Positions 1 through 6,001 of a stretch of 14,484 nucleotides of DNA are shown piece by piece. How positions within the stretch are numbered: the first letter of the stretch is position 1; each line of letters opens with the position of its first letter. The notes under the pieces were generated by a model, which saw only the letters and a list, made by a program, of their open reading frames with translations, had not been told where the DNA came from and searched no databases. The position numbers were made by a program, and so were the translations under genes. The DNA comes from Frankiaceae bacterium (GTDB lineage: Bacteria > Actinomycetota > Actinomycetes > JADGOU01): positions 1 to 14,484 of the forward strand of contig JADGOU010000041.1 of the NCBI GenBank assembly GCA_017882835.1. The letters run 5' to 3'.

Positions 1-1
1 C

Positions 2-115
2 AAGAAGGGCAAGCAAGCGGCCGGCGAACAGCAGGCTCAGGGCAACAAGGTCGCCGGCGGACCCCACAAGCAGGCCGCAGGAAAGCGCGAGTTCCGCCGG
101 AAGTCCGGTGGCTAG
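2..115 (+). CDS. C-terminal tail of an unidentified basic protein (partial, 5' end outside window)
   Basis: An open frame enters from the left edge and stops at TAG 113-115. The visible 37 residues are rich in Lys, Gln, Gly and Arg and end in RRKSGG, a flexible nucleic-acid-binding type of tail. Such tails occur on actinobacterial DEAD-box helicases, YidC-like insertases and ribosome-associated proteins, but no diagnostic domain is present, so I give no function. The stop lies 38 bp before the next start on the same strand, so the two genes could be co-transcribed. That this frame is coding is inferred from its composition and from the position of its stop just before the next gene. Confidence 0.45.
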   Translation, partial: KKGKQAAGEQQAQGNKVAGGPHKQAAGKREFRRKSGG

Positions 116-153
116 GCGAGGTTCCGCCGGGCCGGTCTGGTAGGACTTGGCCC

Positions 154-774
154 ATGAAGGTGGACCCGGAGAGCCCGGCCGTCCAAGGGCTCACGACGTT
201 CTTGGCGTTCGTGGTGCTCAACCTGCTGTACCTCATGGCCTGCCTGCCCGTGGTCACGATCGGGGTCGCGACGAGCGCCCTGTACGAAGTGACGTTCCGC
301 TATGCCGACCAGGAACGCGGCAACCTGCTCCGCGACTACATCGCCGCCCTGCGGCGCAACGCGGCGCAGGCGACGGCTGTGTTCGCCGCCCTGGGCCTGC
401 CACTTGCCGCCCTCCTGTTCGCCGCCGTGTTCTGGTCCGCGCTCGGCGGCGCCCTCTCGGTGGCCGCGACGATCATCGCGGTGCTCGCGGCCGCCTACCT
501 GCTGGCTGCCCTCCTGTACGGCCTGGCGCTCGTCGCCAGCTACCGCAACAGCCTGCGGCAGACCCTCAAGAACGCGCTGCTGCTGCCCGGTGCCGAGCCG
601 CTGTGGACGCTCGGCATCCTGCTCGTACCAGTGACCTGCGTGGCGCTGCTCGTTGCGATGCCGGGCTTCGTCTACCTCATCGCGACCATCGGCTTCTCCG
701 TCGGCTCGTACGCCAGCGCGTTCCTCTTCCGCCGTGTCTTCCGTGGCTACGCCGGTACGGTCACCGGCGCCTGA
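154..774 (+). CDS. DUF624 / YesL-family integral membrane protein
   Basis: This 206-residue protein is mostly hydrophobic, with about five membrane segments (roughly residues 15-45, 70-95, 98-130, 145-165 and 168-190). The N-terminal block, NLLYLMACLPVVTIG followed by a Tyr/Phe-rich stretch and DYIAALRRN, matches the hallmark of DUF624 (YesL of Bacillus): an N-x2-W/Y segment, a conserved LPvvTiG turn, then a cytoplasmic basic helix. The length is normal for the family. The ATG at 154 follows an AGGA-containing ribosome site near 142-145. DUF624 genes usually sit beside LplB/YtcP/LipO-type oligosaccharide transporters and their molecular role is unknown. Here the gene is next to such a transporter but convergent to it. 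Family call is firm; a role in sugar uptake is inference from neighbourhood. Confidence 0.85.
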   Translation: MKVDPESPAVQGLTTFLAFVVLNLLYLMACLPVVTIGVATSALYEVTFRYADQERGNLLRDYIAALRRNAAQATAVFAALGLPLAALLFAAVFWSALGGALSVAATIIAVLAAAYLLAALLYGLALVASYRNSLRQTLKNALLLPGAEPLWTLGILLVPVTCVALLVAMPGFVYLIATIGFSVGSYASAFLFRRVFRGYAGTVTGA

Positions 775-801
775 GCGGACGGATCGCGACCGAGAACGCG
801 A

Positions 802-831
802 CGAGGGCCCGGGGCGAACCCCGGGCCCTCG
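802..831. terminator. Bidirectional hairpin terminator
   Basis: A perfect inverted repeat has arms of 13 bp (CGAGGGCCCGGGG at 802-814 and its complement at 819-831) around a CGAA loop. It lies between the stop of the DUF624 gene (774) and the stop of the convergent binding-protein gene (851), so it can serve both transcripts. No U-tract follows on either side, which is common for actinobacterial hairpins. Confidence 0.85.
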
Positions 832-850
832 CCTCGTCACGCGGCCGTGA

Positions 851-2635
851 TCAGGCGAACTCCTTGACGATCGCGATGCGCGCGTCGTTCTGCGCCTTCG
901 CATAGGCCATGTCGACGGCGAGCACCTTCTGGTAGCCGAGCCCGTCGGCCGTCTTCTGCATGTCGGACAGCAGGGACTCGAGCTCGGAGTCGCTGTTGGC
1001 GAACGACATCTTCCACGACTGCTGGATGATGATCGCCTTGACCTGGTTACGGATCGTCTCGATCTCCGAGCTGTCCGTCGGCGTGGTGAAGCTGGCGCCC
1101 GGGCCCACGATGACCTGCTTGTTCTGCCGCAGGTAGTCCATCGTCGTCGCCGCGCCGCCCATCCGGGACGCCCAGTCCTTCGTCAACGGGTTCTTTGACG
1201 CGTCCTGGTAGGTCTTCCACATCTTGTAGCTGTATGGGTAGCCGGTGTCGGGGTCCTTGTCGATCGGCATGACGAGGGTCGTGTTGATCCAGGACGCGCC
1301 GTCCTTGTAGGTGCCGCCGCCCCAGTCGGCCGGAAGGTCCGCACCGCCTCCGACGAGTGCCTTCTTGCCGAAGTCCGTGAGCTCGGGCAGCTTCGCGGAG
1401 TTGACGTCCCACGTGAGGCCCTTCGGCCCCGCCGCGCCCATCGTCTGGCTGTTGTTCGTGTAGACGCCATCCGACGAGAACAGCCAGTCGGCGAACGCCG
1501 CGACCCGCTCGGGATCCTTGGCCTTCGAGCCGATCGCCAGGATCTGCTTGCCGCCGTACGCCTCCGCGCCGTACGAGAAGATCTTCATGTCCTTCAGCGG
1601 GGCGATCATGAAGCCCTTGCCAGCGGCCATGTGCGCGTCGGTGTTGTAGGCAGCCTGGCCCTGCCACGGCCAGAACGAGAAGAGCACCTGCCCGTTCTGG
1701 ATCTTCGTGAACAGCGTGTCGTAGTTCTGCGTCGTCGAGTCAGGGTCCACCAGGCCCATCTGGTTGGCCTTGTGGAACCAGCGCAGGTTGCGGATGTAGT
1801 TCGATTTGGAGTCGAGGATGCTCTGGTAGTCCGAGCCGTCGGCCATGGCCAGCACGAACCCCACCTCGTCGTAGCCGTAGTAGCAGGCCGGCTGCTTGGC
1901 GTTGTTCATCATGTTGCCGTCCCAGTCCTTGAACAGGGAGATGGCGTACGTCTTCTTGCCGTTGTCGGCCGTCGGACTGGCGTCCTGCATCTGCTTGAGC
2001 ACCGGCAGCAGGTCCTCGAGAGTACCGACAGCCGGATAGCCGACCTTCCCGTACAGGTCCCAGCGCAGGAACGGACCGAAGGTCGGGTCGACGCCCTCCG
2101 ACGACTCGTTCGGCTTGAGCGTCGAGACCTGCGTCGGCACGCCGTACACGCCGTTCTTGCCGTCGTTGAGGTGCTTGACCGCCTTGTCGAACCGCGCGGC
2201 GTGAGTCATGTTCGGGTAGTAGACGGTCATGTCGGCGAGCAGTCCGCCCGGGACGAGCTCGTCCATCTTCTGGCCCTTGTCGGTGATGATCAGGTCACCG
2301 AGGTTCCCCGCCGCGACGCGGGTGTTGTAGAGGGTGTCGCCGCCACCGGCGACGTTCGGGGCGATGATGTTGAGCTTCAGGTTGAACTTGTCCTTGACGA
2401 TCTTCGCGAACCAGCCGGGCTGTGTGCCCATCTGGTTGGCGAGCCCGTCGAACACGTCGATGCTGATCTCGTCCGACCACGCGGTCGGGAATGGCGACGT
2501 CGACCCCGATCCGTTGGGCGACTTGGAGCCGGTACAGGCGCTGAGGCCGATGGCGGCCGCCGACAGGCCCAGTCCGGCGAAGAGTGTCCGACGGGAAATG
2601 GTGGTGGTCACAGCCCCTCCTTTGGCGATGGTCAT
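851..2635 (-). CDS. Extracellular oligosaccharide-binding lipoprotein of a CUT1-type ABC transporter (LipO/LplA-like)
   Basis: This 594-residue protein is the likely substrate-capturing lipoprotein for the two permeases encoded just upstream. The N-terminus carries a twin-arginine motif (SRRTLFAGLGL, residues 14-24), a hydrophobic stretch and a lipobox LSAC with Cys34 as the lipidation site, so a Tat-exported lipoprotein is likely. The mature part begins with a Ser/Thr/Gly linker and has the long form (over 500 residues) typical of LplA/LipO binding proteins that pair with LplB and YtcP permeases, longer than the usual 400-450 of CUT1 binding proteins. The start is ambiguous. ATG 2635 has AAAGGA 6 nt upstream. 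A GTG at 2611 follows AAAGGAGGGGCT and would give a shorter n-region. An ATG at 2665 overlaps the permease stop as TGATG. All keep the signal peptide. The gene lies 29 bp after the permease stop, as the last gene of the operon. Transporter role is firm; the ligand is inferred. Confidence 0.88.
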   Translation of the reverse strand: MTIAKGGAVTTTISRRTLFAGLGLSAAAIGLSACTGSKSPNGSGSTSPFPTAWSDEISIDVFDGLANQMGTQPGWFAKIVKDKFNLKLNIIAPNVAGGGDTLYNTRVAAGNLGDLIITDKGQKMDELVPGGLLADMTVYYPNMTHAARFDKAVKHLNDGKNGVYGVPTQVSTLKPNESSEGVDPTFGPFLRWDLYGKVGYPAVGTLEDLLPVLKQMQDASPTADNGKKTYAISLFKDWDGNMMNNAKQPACYYGYDEVGFVLAMADGSDYQSILDSKSNYIRNLRWFHKANQMGLVDPDSTTQNYDTLFTKIQNGQVLFSFWPWQGQAAYNTDAHMAAGKGFMIAPLKDMKIFSYGAEAYGGKQILAIGSKAKDPERVAAFADWLFSSDGVYTNNSQTMGAAGPKGLTWDVNSAKLPELTDFGKKALVGGGADLPADWGGGTYKDGASWINTTLVMPIDKDPDTGYPYSYKMWKTYQDASKNPLTKDWASRMGGAATTMDYLRQNKQVIVGPGASFTTPTDSSEIETIRNQVKAIIIQQSWKMSFANSDSELESLLSDMQKTADGLGYQKVLAVDMAYAKAQNDARIAIVKEFA

Positions 2636-2664
2636 TGCGAGTCCTTTCTCTGGTTTCCTGGCCA

Positions 2665-3591
2665 TCAGCCTTTGACGGCGCCGAGCATGATTCCCTTGAC
2701 GAAGAACCGCTGGAACAGCGGATAGATGAGCAGGATCGGCGCCACCACGACGACGGCGACCGTGGTGCGGATCGAGGTCGCGGTCTGCGACGTGGCTGCC
2801 GACGCGACCGCGCCGATGTTTCCGCCCGCCTGCTGGGCCGCCTGGGCAAGGCTGGCCGCCTGGTTGATGTACATGTAGAGCAAGAACTGGAGCGTGTACA
2901 GGCTCTGGTCGGTGACGTAGATCAGCGTGTCCTGGAAGCTGTTCCACTGGGCGACCGCGGAGAAGATCGCGATCGTCGCGAGGATCGGCGTCATGTTGGG
3001 CAGGACGATCTGCCAGAAGATCTTGAAGACGCTGGCCCCGTCCACCTCGGCCGCCTCCTCCAGCGATGTGGGCAACGACTCCACGTACGTCTTGACGAGG
3101 ATGATGAAGAACGGCTGGACCACGAACGGCAGCAGGTACACGAGGAAGTTGTTGGTCAGCCCCAGCACCTTCATGATGAGGAACACGGGGATGAGGCCGG
3201 CGTTGAAGTACATCGTCAGCACGACCAGGCGGTACCACAGCGCCCGCTTCCACATCCGCTCCTGGGTGAACATGAAGCCCAGGTAGGCCGAGGCGAGGAC
3301 GGTCGCGGCCGTTCCGAGGACCGTGCGGCCCACCGACACAAGAGCCGCCTGCGGGAGCCCCTGCAGGGAGAACGCCTGCCGGTAGTTCGAGAACTGCAGC
3401 CCGACCGGCCACCACCGCACGTCACCGAGCGCCGAGACGTCGTTGGCGCTGATCGAGTTGATGATGAGGTAGTAGAAGGGGTAGCCGCAGACGAGCGCGA
3501 GCAGCAGGAACACGGCGTAGTTGAAGATCGTGAATCCGAGGTCGCGCACGGAGCGCTGCGTCCCGCGCGGGGTCGTCGTGGTCGTAGCCAT
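2665..3591 (-). CDS. Carbohydrate ABC transporter permease, YtcP/LplC type
   Basis: This 308-residue inner-membrane protein has about six hydrophobic segments (first near residues 20-45, last near 280-300). The EAA loop that docks the ATPase is clear: EEAAEVDGASVFKIFWQIVLP at about residues 178-198, with the conserved EAA-x3-DGA-x9-LP spacing. The C-terminus ends in FFVKGIMLGAVKG, the typical YtcP/LplC ending in which a K-G-I/V-M-x-G-A/S-x-K-G tail closes the protein. ATG 3591 is preceded by GAGGGGA about 7 nt upstream. The start lies 11 bp after the stop of the first permease gene, so translation is probably coupled. It would form a heterodimer with that permease. No ATP-binding subunit is encoded in the window. 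Actinobacterial CUT1 systems commonly share an MsiK-type ATPase encoded elsewhere. Confidence 0.9.
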   Translation of the reverse strand: MATTTTTPRGTQRSVRDLGFTIFNYAVFLLLALVCGYPFYYLIINSISANDVSALGDVRWWPVGLQFSNYRQAFSLQGLPQAALVSVGRTVLGTAATVLASAYLGFMFTQERMWKRALWYRLVVLTMYFNAGLIPVFLIMKVLGLTNNFLVYLLPFVVQPFFIILVKTYVESLPTSLEEAAEVDGASVFKIFWQIVLPNMTPILATIAIFSAVAQWNSFQDTLIYVTDQSLYTLQFLLYMYINQAASLAQAAQQAGGNIGAVASAATSQTATSIRTTVAVVVVAPILLIYPLFQRFFVKGIMLGAVKG

Positions 3592-3602
3592 CTCGTGTCC
3601 CC

Positions 3603-4565
3603 TCAGACGATCGATGTTCCGCGGACGCGCTTGGCGATCGCGTTGACGGTGAGCAGGAGGACGACCGAGACGATGCTCTTGAGCATGCTGACCGCGGTCG
3701 CGAGGGACAGGCTGTTGCCCGTGATGCCGACGTTGTAGACATACAGGTCGAGGACCTGGATGTGGGTCTTGTTGAACGCGTTCTGGAAGACGTAGTACTG
3801 CTCCATCCCGTTGTTGAGGATGTTCGCGACGCTGAGCATGAGCAGCACGAAGTACGTGGGCATCAGCTGCGGCACCGTGATGTACCACATGGTCTGGAAT
3901 CGGCCCGCGCCGTCGACCTTCGCCGACTCGTACAGCGCCTGGTCGATCCCGGAGATCGCGGCGAGGTACAAGATCGCGCCCCACCCGAGGGTCTTCCAGA
4001 TCCCCCAGCCGGCCATCGCGAGCCAGACGTGGGTGTCGGAGTCGAGGAACTTCACCGGGATGGTGATGATCCCGGAGCTCACGAGCACGTTGTTGACCAG
4101 GCCGGTGCTCGAGAACATCGAGAAGGCGATCATGTAGACGAGCACCCAGCTGATGAAGTTCGGCAGCGTGGTGAGAGTCTGCACTGTGTTGCGGAACCAC
4201 TTCGAGCGGACCTCGTTGAGGAACACCGCGAAGGCGAGCGGAAGCACCGACGAGGCGATGCCGAGGAAGCTCATGCCGAGCGTGTTCGCCATCACCTGCA
4301 CGATCTGGGAGACCTGGGTCGGTGACGAGACGAGCAGCTGGAACCACTGCAGACCCACGAACTTGCTGCCGGACAGTCCGCGGGCGGGCCGGTAGTCGAA
4401 CAACGAGTAGACCCAGCCGTACAGCGGGAAGTAGGAGAACAGGAAGACGAGCACGAGGAGGGGCACGATGCTGAGGAACAGCTTCTTCGACCCCCGGCGC
4501 GACGTCGCACCCCGGCCCCGCGCGATCCGCGAGGGCTGGTCCGTGACGACGGGCGGCGCGGTCAC
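3603..4565 (-). CDS. Carbohydrate ABC transporter permease, LplB type
   Basis: This 320-residue inner-membrane protein begins with a basic cytoplasmic segment (ARGRGATSRRGSKK) and a first membrane span at about residues 29-56 with the LplB-like FPLYGWVYSLFDYRP sequence. Further spans lie near 95-118, 138-152, 180-208, 235-255 and 290-312. The ATPase-docking EAA loop reads YESAKVDGAGRFQTMWYITVP at about residues 212-232. The chosen start is GTG 4565. A GAGAGG element lies about 9 nt upstream, and no longer in-frame alternative with a better ribosome site is seen. It is the first gene of a three-gene transporter operon driven from a promoter near 4698-4726, leaving a leader of roughly 125 nt. 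Substrate specificity cannot be read from the permease. A complex decorated oligosaccharide is inferred from the adjacent enzymes. Confidence 0.88.
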   Translation of the reverse strand: MTAPPVVTDQPSRIARGRGATSRRGSKKLFLSIVPLLVLVFLFSYFPLYGWVYSLFDYRPARGLSGSKFVGLQWFQLLVSSPTQVSQIVQVMANTLGMSFLGIASSVLPLAFAVFLNEVRSKWFRNTVQTLTTLPNFISWVLVYMIAFSMFSSTGLVNNVLVSSGIITIPVKFLDSDTHVWLAMAGWGIWKTLGWGAILYLAAISGIDQALYESAKVDGAGRFQTMWYITVPQLMPTYFVLLMLSVANILNNGMEQYYVFQNAFNKTHIQVLDLYVYNVGITGNSLSLATAVSMLKSIVSVVLLLTVNAIAKRVRGTSIV

Positions 4566-4658
4566 CGGCAGGCGCCTCTCGCCGTGACGGCGGACGTACG
4601 GCCTCGCTGGTACGGGTGTCGTTCCACCGTCTCACTCCCTCGTGACGTCCAGTGCTCC

Positions 4659-4676
4659 GCCCGAAACTGTCCGGGC
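4659..4676. repeat. Inverted repeat in the transporter-operon leader
   Basis: GCCCG at 4659-4663 pairs with CGGGC at 4672-4676 around an 8-nt spacer. It would form a small hairpin close to the 5' end of the minus-strand transporter mRNA. It could be a stabilising leader structure or chance in GC-rich DNA. Confidence 0.35.
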
Positions 4677-4683
4677 CTGATTT

Positions 4684-4698
4684 TGTTCCTTGGGAACA
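4684..4698. promoter_or_regulatory. Palindromic operator candidate at the transporter promoter start region
   Basis: TGTTCCTTGGGAACA is a perfect palindrome with 6-bp arms and a TTG spacer. It abuts the proposed minus-strand -10 element and would cover the transcription start, a position suited to repression. The identity of the binding protein is unknown. The ROK regulator encoded at 12864-13994 is one candidate, and an unlinked regulator is another. Confidence 0.55.
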
Positions 4699-4726
4699 CT
4701 AAACATGGAAAGGTTGGTTTCGTCAA
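4698..4726 (-). promoter_or_regulatory. Sigma-70-type promoter of the ABC transporter operon
   Basis: On the minus strand a -35 box TTGACG (4726-4721) is separated by exactly 17 nt from a -10 box TTTAGT (4703-4698). The A/T-rich patch stands out from the surrounding GC-rich DNA. Transcription would begin near 4691 and run through the two permease genes and the binding-protein gene. Two palindromes overlap the two boxes. Confidence 0.6.
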
Positions 4727-4728
4727 CC
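4712..4728. promoter_or_regulatory. Second palindromic operator candidate over the -35 box
   Basis: GGTTG at 4712-4716 and CAACC at 4724-4728 form an inverted repeat with a 7-nt spacer that contains a CG step (GTTTCGT). It overlaps the -35 element of the transporter promoter. Its arms differ in sequence from the downstream palindrome, so two different regulators may bind here. Confidence 0.45.
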
Positions 4729-4754
4729 AGGTGCCCCGACTCGTCGCGAGCCCA

Positions 4755-5723
4755 TCAGAGCCGCGTCGAGAGCCAGGCAGCCTGCCGCTGCCACTGGTAA
4801 CCCTCGCCGCCCTCGTGGCCGTTGTAGGGGTACACGACGAGTTCGCGGTCATCGGCCGCGAGGTGGTTGAAGGCGGCGAACACCGACGACGGCAGGACGA
4901 TCCCGTCCATGAGCGCCACCGAGTAGAGCGCGGGGCAGGTGATGCGCCGGGCGAAGTTCACGCCGTCCATGTACGACAGCGTCCGGAACACCGCCTCGGC
5001 GCGACCGCGGTGGACGGCGAGGTAGCGGGTGATCTCGGTGTACGGGGCCTCTGGCGTCAGCTCAACCGAGCGGCGGAAGTGCGCGAGGAACGGCACGTCC
5101 GGCATGACCGCGCGCACGTGCGGCGCGAGCCCGGCGACCGCCACGGAGATGCCTCCCCCCTGGCTACCGCCGGTCACCGCGATCCGGTGGGGATCGAGCC
5201 CCTCGAGCTGCGCCACCGCGTCAACGAGGCGTACTCCGTCGGTGAAGAGCCGCCGGTAGTAGTACGTCTCGGGCGCGAGGATCCCGCGGGTCATGTAGCC
5301 CGGCGTCGCGCTGTCGGAGCCGTGGGGATCGGGCGTGTCACCCCCGGTGCCCCACGCCGCGCCCTGACCGCGCGTGTCCATGGCGAGGTGGGCGTAGCCG
5401 CTGGCGGCCCAGCGCAGCCGGTCCTCGGGCAGGCCCCGGCCGCCGCCGTAGCCCAGGTACTCGACGACGACCGGTAGCGGCGCCACGGCGTCCCGGGGCC
5501 GGACGAGCCAGGCCCGCACCGGGTCCCCGGCGAACCCGGGGAACGTCACGTCCTCGACGACGAGAGCGGTCAGCGGGCTCTCGACCACGGCCCGCTCGAC
5601 GGCGCCGTCGGCATCGCGGGCCTCGGCGAGAGTGTCGGCCCAGAACCTGTCGAAGTCGTCGGGCTCGGCGACCTCCGGGCGATAGTCGTGGAGCTCGCTA
5701 AGGGTGAGATCGGTGAACGGCAT
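4755..5723 (-). CDS. CE7-family acetyl esterase (acetyl-xylan esterase / cephalosporin-C deacetylase type)
   Basis: This 322-residue alpha/beta-hydrolase removes O-acetyl groups from small carbohydrate esters and acts in the cytoplasm, as no signal peptide is present. Length and all three CE7 signatures fit: RGQG at 118-121, GGSQGG with nucleophile Ser187, and HE with His303. Asp273 in LMDG completes the triad. Spacing matches characterised CE7 enzymes (Ser about 181, Asp about 270, His about 300). The N-terminus MPFTDLTLSELHDYRPE is the usual family start. ATG 5723 has AGGAGG with a 6-nt gap. An in-frame ATG at 5756 lacks such a site and would overlap the opposite-strand promoter. The gene faces away from the GH31-GH3-GH42 operon and is followed on its own strand by the transporter operon after 189 bp. 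Acetylated xylo- or xyloglucan oligosaccharides are the likely substrates by context. Confidence 0.9.
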   Translation of the reverse strand: MPFTDLTLSELHDYRPEVAEPDDFDRFWADTLAEARDADGAVERAVVESPLTALVVEDVTFPGFAGDPVRAWLVRPRDAVAPLPVVVEYLGYGGGRGLPEDRLRWAASGYAHLAMDTRGQGAAWGTGGDTPDPHGSDSATPGYMTRGILAPETYYYRRLFTDGVRLVDAVAQLEGLDPHRIAVTGGSQGGGISVAVAGLAPHVRAVMPDVPFLAHFRRSVELTPEAPYTEITRYLAVHRGRAEAVFRTLSYMDGVNFARRITCPALYSVALMDGIVLPSSVFAAFNHLAADDRELVVYPYNGHEGGEGYQWQRQAAWLSTRL

Positions 5724-5741
5724 CGGGTCCTCCTCAAAGGG

Positions 5742-5754
5742 CGAAACGCTTGAC
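5742..5754. promoter_or_regulatory. Possible LacI-type operator half/core overlapping the GH31 operon -35 box
   Basis: AAACGCTT at 5744-5751 matches the AANCGNTT core shared by many LacI-family operators, with GAAACG on its left. The right flank (GAC) does not complete the symmetry, so this is an imperfect site. Its overlap with the -35 box would suit repression. No LacI-family gene is seen in the window. Confidence 0.3.
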
Positions 5755-5770
5755 ATTTAGTTTCTTCAAG
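5749..5770. repeat. Inverted repeat within the GH31 operon promoter
   Basis: CTTGA at 5749-5753 and TCAAG at 5766-5770 form an inverted repeat with a 12-nt spacer. The left arm overlaps the -35 box and the right arm ends just before the -10 box. A second interleaved pair, GAAAC at 5743-5747 and GTTTC at 5760-5764, has the same 12-nt spacer. Either could be an operator; chance is also possible for 5-bp arms. Confidence 0.35.
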
Positions 5771-5777
5771 ATACAAA
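5750..5777 (+). promoter_or_regulatory. Promoter of the GH31-GH3-GH42 operon
   Basis: A consensus -35 box TTGACA (5750-5755) is followed after 16 nt by TACAAA (5772-5777), inside a distinctly A/T-rich island. Transcription would start near 5784, giving a leader of about 214 nt before the GH31 start. That is long for a simple sugar operon and contains a possible small ORF and two hairpins. Confidence 0.6.
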
Positions 5778-5806
5778 ATACAGGACGGCAACCGCCTGGA
5801 ACATCG

Positions 5807-5823
5807 GCAGACGACCAGTCTGC
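5807..5823 (+). repeat. Inverted repeat in the GH31 operon leader
   Basis: GCAGAC at 5807-5812 pairs with GTCTGC at 5818-5823 around a 5-nt loop. It lies about 25 nt downstream of the proposed transcription start and 38 nt before the small leader ORF. It could be an RNA hairpin or a protein site. No consensus is recognised. Confidence 0.4.
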
Positions 5824-5860
5824 ATCCGACGCCGGCGGCCGCCCAGCGAGAGGAAGGCCG

Positions 5861-6001
5861 ATGTCTGCCCCAGCCCGAACCGCCGCGGTCGGTGAGGCGA
5901 TGACCGTGCTGCGCGCTGACGCTCCGACGGCGACGAGCCGGCTCACGACCGATGACTTCGTACCCGGGCGAGGCCCCGGGGAAAGGACCAACGAGGCATG
6001 A
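5861..6001 (+). CDS. Possible 46-residue leader ORF overlapping the GH31 start
   Basis: An ATG at 5861 is preceded by AGAGGAAGG with suitable spacing and opens a 46-codon frame. The frame ends in TGA at 5999-6001, overlapping the GH31 ATG as ATGA, the same junction type used by the downstream genes of this operon. The product starts MSAPARTAAVGEAM, is Ala/Thr/Arg-rich, and has no hydrophobic segment or family I recognise. Third-position GC (about three quarters) is somewhat below its neighbours. It may be a translational-coupling leader peptide for GH31, or simply leader DNA with an accidental frame. The ribosome site and exact overlap support the first reading; short length keeps it uncertain. 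Confidence 0.35.
   Translation: MSAPARTAAVGEAMTVLRADAPTATSRLTTDDFVPGRGPGERTNEA
5963..5980 (+). repeat. Hairpin directly upstream of the GH31 ribosome-binding site
   Basis: CCCGGG at 5963-5968 pairs with CCCGGG at 5975-5980 around CGAGGC, giving a very stable 6-bp GC stem. It ends one base before AAAGGA (5982-5987), the GH31 ribosome site 10 nt ahead of ATG 5998. Ribosomes translating the small leader ORF would pass through and open this stem, so it could help couple the two frames. Confidence 0.4.

Noticed and set aside
2665..3415. Minus-strand frame extending the binding-protein ORF upstream through the permease region, suggesting a fusion
   Set aside because: The extension is out of frame with the clear permease and is compositionally biased. 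The signal peptide and ribosome sites place the real start at 2611-2665.
5798..5803. GGAACA half-site resembling the 4684-4698 palindrome, as evidence for a shared regulator
   Set aside because: The matching TGTTCC arm is absent at the required spacing, and a 6-mer alone is too short to count.
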